Assembly: GCF_021729155.1 (NCBI RefSeq)
Contig: NZ_JAJQYA010000015.1
Span: 1 to 64,000, forward strand
Length of the DNA stretch: 64,000 nucleotides
Direction: 5' to 3'
From: Membranihabitans marinus
Lineage (GTDB): Bacteria; Bacteroidota; Bacteroidia; Chitinophagales; Saprospiraceae
Shown here: positions 62,664 through 64,000 of the stretch, one piece after another
Numbering within the stretch: the first letter of the stretch is position 1
How the letters are laid out: each line of letters starts with the position of its first letter
The notes under the pieces: generated by a model
Told to the model about the DNA's origin: nothing
The model's database searches: none
Seen by the model: only the letters and a program-made list of their open reading frames with translations
Translations under genes and position numbers: made by a program

Positions 62664-63232
62664 CCAATGCTTCAAATTTTTTCTAAAAAATAGAAAAATC
62701 CTAAGAATCAGAAATAATGATTGCTTAATTTCATGAATGCAAAGTATATAATACCAATTACGTTTATAATTGTCGGTTATATTTCGATTTATTGTAGAGC
62801 CGCAATGCATTGCGGCTTAAATATTGTAGATTAAGACGTAATGCTATACTGGTAGTAGTATCTTAACAAGGAATTCCAGGGCAATCACGCCTCGGCACAG
62901 TGGCCTCGGTTCCTTCGTCAAAGGTCGATTTACGACCTTTGGTTGCCATTCTGGCAACTTTACTCAATCACGTCGTAGCTACTGCTATGCTGGCAATCCC
63001 TCCCAAAACACGGAGGTTTTGGCTCCTTCATCATTGACCGATTTACGGTCAATGGCTCTACGAGCTTCATTCAGTCGTAGCCTCGTCTAACTTCAAATAC
63101 TTTCAAAATCTTAACCGACATCATAAAACGTAATTGGTATAATAAGGGGATTTTTAAACTATCTTCTAGGAAAATTGCAAGAAATACAATACTTTCGTTC
63201 AATAAATTAACCGTTAATTAAAAAAAGATACA
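62664..63232. other. Gene-free region filled by dispersed repeat element B
   Basis: Most of this spacer is repeat element B (62751-63140). The remaining 90 bases before the OmpA-like gene are AT-rich and should contain its promoter; I find no perfect consensus match. Confidence 0.5.
62751..63140. repeat. Dispersed repeat element B (MITE-like, 390 bp)
   Basis: The ends are inverted repeats: ATACCAATTACGTTTAT on the left, and ATAAAACGTAATTGGTAT on the right, the reverse complement of almost the same sequence. It contains a 20-base palindrome AGCCGCAATGCATTGCGGCT (62798-62817) and two hairpins with the same loop, CAAAGGTC-GATTTAC-GACCTTTG (62919-62941) and ATTGACC-GATTTAC-GGTCAAT (63033-63053), each preceded by a TCCTTCRTC segment. 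The second unit matches element A. Compared with A it has about 150 extra bases that include the first hairpin unit. Confidence 0.78.
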
Positions 63233-64000
63233 GTGAGAACAAACGTAATACTAATCCTACTTCTTGCTTTTGGCATGACTTCATGTGTGAGTAAAAAGAA
63301 ATTTGAAGCTGTTCAAATGGAACTAGATCAAGCCAAAATGGACTGTGAAAGTGAAATTGCAGCATTGTTGAAACAAAAAGAAACGGTGGATAGAAGGTTA
63401 AAAGACCTTAGTGGGGAATTGTCTACCGCTAAAAACACAGCCAGCAACGGCCAAGATCGAATCAAGCAATTGGAGGATGAAATAGCTTTCCTAAAACAAA
63501 CCAATACCAATCTTTTGGGACGTTTAGAAGAAATGTCAATTATCAGTAGAACCGGTGCGGAGAGTATCAAAAAATCATTGGATGCATTGGACAGACAAGG
63601 TAAATACATCCAAGATCTCAATACTACTTTGCAGCGTAAGGATTCCTTGAACTTAGTCTTGGTTCAAAAATTAAAAAGATCACTTTCTGATGTCAATGAC
63701 GATGATGTCAATGTAGAAGTTAAGAAAGGAGTGGTTTATATTTCACTTTCTGACAAATTGTTATTCAAAAGTGGAAGTACTGCCATCACAGCAGAAGCCA
63801 ATTCTGTTCTATCCAAGATTGCTTCTATCATAAACGATCACAACGATTTCGATGTATTAGTAGAAGGACATACAGACAATGTGCCGATCTCTACTTCTTG
63901 TATTAAGGACAACTGGGACCTCAGTGTATTGCGAGCGACCTCTATCGTTCGATCACTTCAAGAGAACCACAATGTTGAACCTAAAAGGATGACAGCGGGC
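63233..64000 (+). CDS. OmpA-family lipoprotein, 3' end cut by the window
   Basis: The first 256 residues of an envelope protein whose end lies beyond the window. It starts at GTG; the signal peptide ends in the lipobox MTSC (Cys18). A coiled coil (about 22-150) follows, then an OmpA/MotB-type peptidoglycan-binding domain from about 165, with SDKLLFKSGSTAITAEANSVL and the motif VEGHTDN. The expected role is to tie the outer membrane to peptidoglycan. The coiled coil plus C-terminal OmpA layout is common for Bacteroidota lipoproteins. The coding assignment is firm even though the frame is open at the edge. Confidence 0.88.
   Translation, partial: MRTNVILILLLAFGMTSCVSKKKFEAVQMELDQAKMDCESEIAALLKQKETVDRRLKDLSGELSTAKNTASNGQDRIKQLEDEIAFLKQTNTNLLGRLEEMSIISRTGAESIKKSLDALDRQGKYIQDLNTTLQRKDSLNLVLVQKLKRSLSDVNDDDVNVEVKKGVVYISLSDKLLFKSGSTAITAEANSVLSKIASIINDHNDFDVLVEGHTDNVPISTSCIKDNWDLSVLRATSIVRSLQENHNVEPKRMTAG

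Noticed and set aside
1-64000. CRISPR array, tRNA, riboswitch or phage genes
   Set aside because: Reading through all spacers showed no regular direct repeats with unique spacers, no cloverleaf-like sequences with a T-arm GGTTCRA core, no recognisable riboswitch core and no phage structural or integrase genes.

Overview
The window is about 64 kb of AT-rich chromosomal DNA from a member of the Bacteroidota, most likely the Saprospiria/Saprospiraceae side of the phylum (the family placement is inference). The supporting evidence is type IX secretion genes (a SprE/PorW lipoprotein, a PorP/SprF protein, a T9SS C-terminal sorting domain), a bactofilin, a putative beta-barrel porin, a DUF1800/DUF1501 pair, weak Shine-Dalgarno signals, and several promoters of the phylum type TTG-N19-TAnnTTTG. 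I see no plasmid, phage or CRISPR signature and no tRNA gene.

Layout. 1-842 is gene-free and carries a leftward promoter and leader that probably feed an rRNA operon just outside the window. 0.8-13.3 kb holds accessory metabolic genes: a DCC-family protein, an alpha/beta hydrolase, a Ca2+/Na+ exchanger, an SDR, a large secreted glycosidase-like protein, an FG-GAP/cytochrome c lipoprotein, a TolB-TPR-AraC regulator and an MDR dehydrogenase. 14.1-15.1 kb holds the first of two paralogous IS1595-like transposase homologues. 15.2-22.3 kb is a leftward block with a peptide-type ABC importer (binding protein plus two permeases, no ATPase) and 2-oxoglutarate dehydrogenase E1. 22.3-30.6 kb has a TIGR01777 epimerase, a HAD phosphatase, an M23 peptidase, SprE/PorW, and a PorP/SprF-bactofilin-membrane protein-biotinyl protein cluster. 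30.9-35.4 kb is recN, fabI and a porin. 36.0-37.0 kb is the second transposase homologue. 37.3-42.6 kb is a leftward block: recR, a glycosyltransferase, an M20 amidohydrolase, an NtrC-like response regulator without its DNA-binding domain, and a LOG-family protein. 42.7-47.3 kb has pyruvate dehydrogenase E2 and the DUF1800/DUF1501 pair. 47.6-48.2 kb is rplU-rpmA. 48.3-58.5 kb carries envelope and repair genes (serine hydrolase, DUF4349 lipoprotein, M1 peptidase, glycosyltransferase, ABC exporter, RadC, DUF1232, polysaccharide deacetylase). 58.7-62.7 kb is gltX with a small partner gene, then an ECF sigma factor, a putative anti-sigma protein and a DUF4097-like adhesin, translationally coupled. 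An OmpA-family lipoprotein runs off the right edge.

The most interesting material is not in the housekeeping genes. (1) Both IS1595-like proteins have lost every catalytic position I can align, in the same way, yet remain full-length, differ largely by synonymous changes where sampled, and keep a conserved upstream hairpin (GCGCATTAGGCGC) 49-50 nt before the start. They look like a domesticated transposase family rather than an active IS. (2) A dispersed intergenic repeat family is bounded by ATACSAATTAC ends and contains stem-GATTTAC-stem hairpins whose two arms covary between copies. (3) The sigma-54-type regulator ends before its Fis helix-turn-helix and has GSFTSA in place of GAFTGA. (4) recR has a perfect promoter so close to its ATG that its mRNA should be leaderless.
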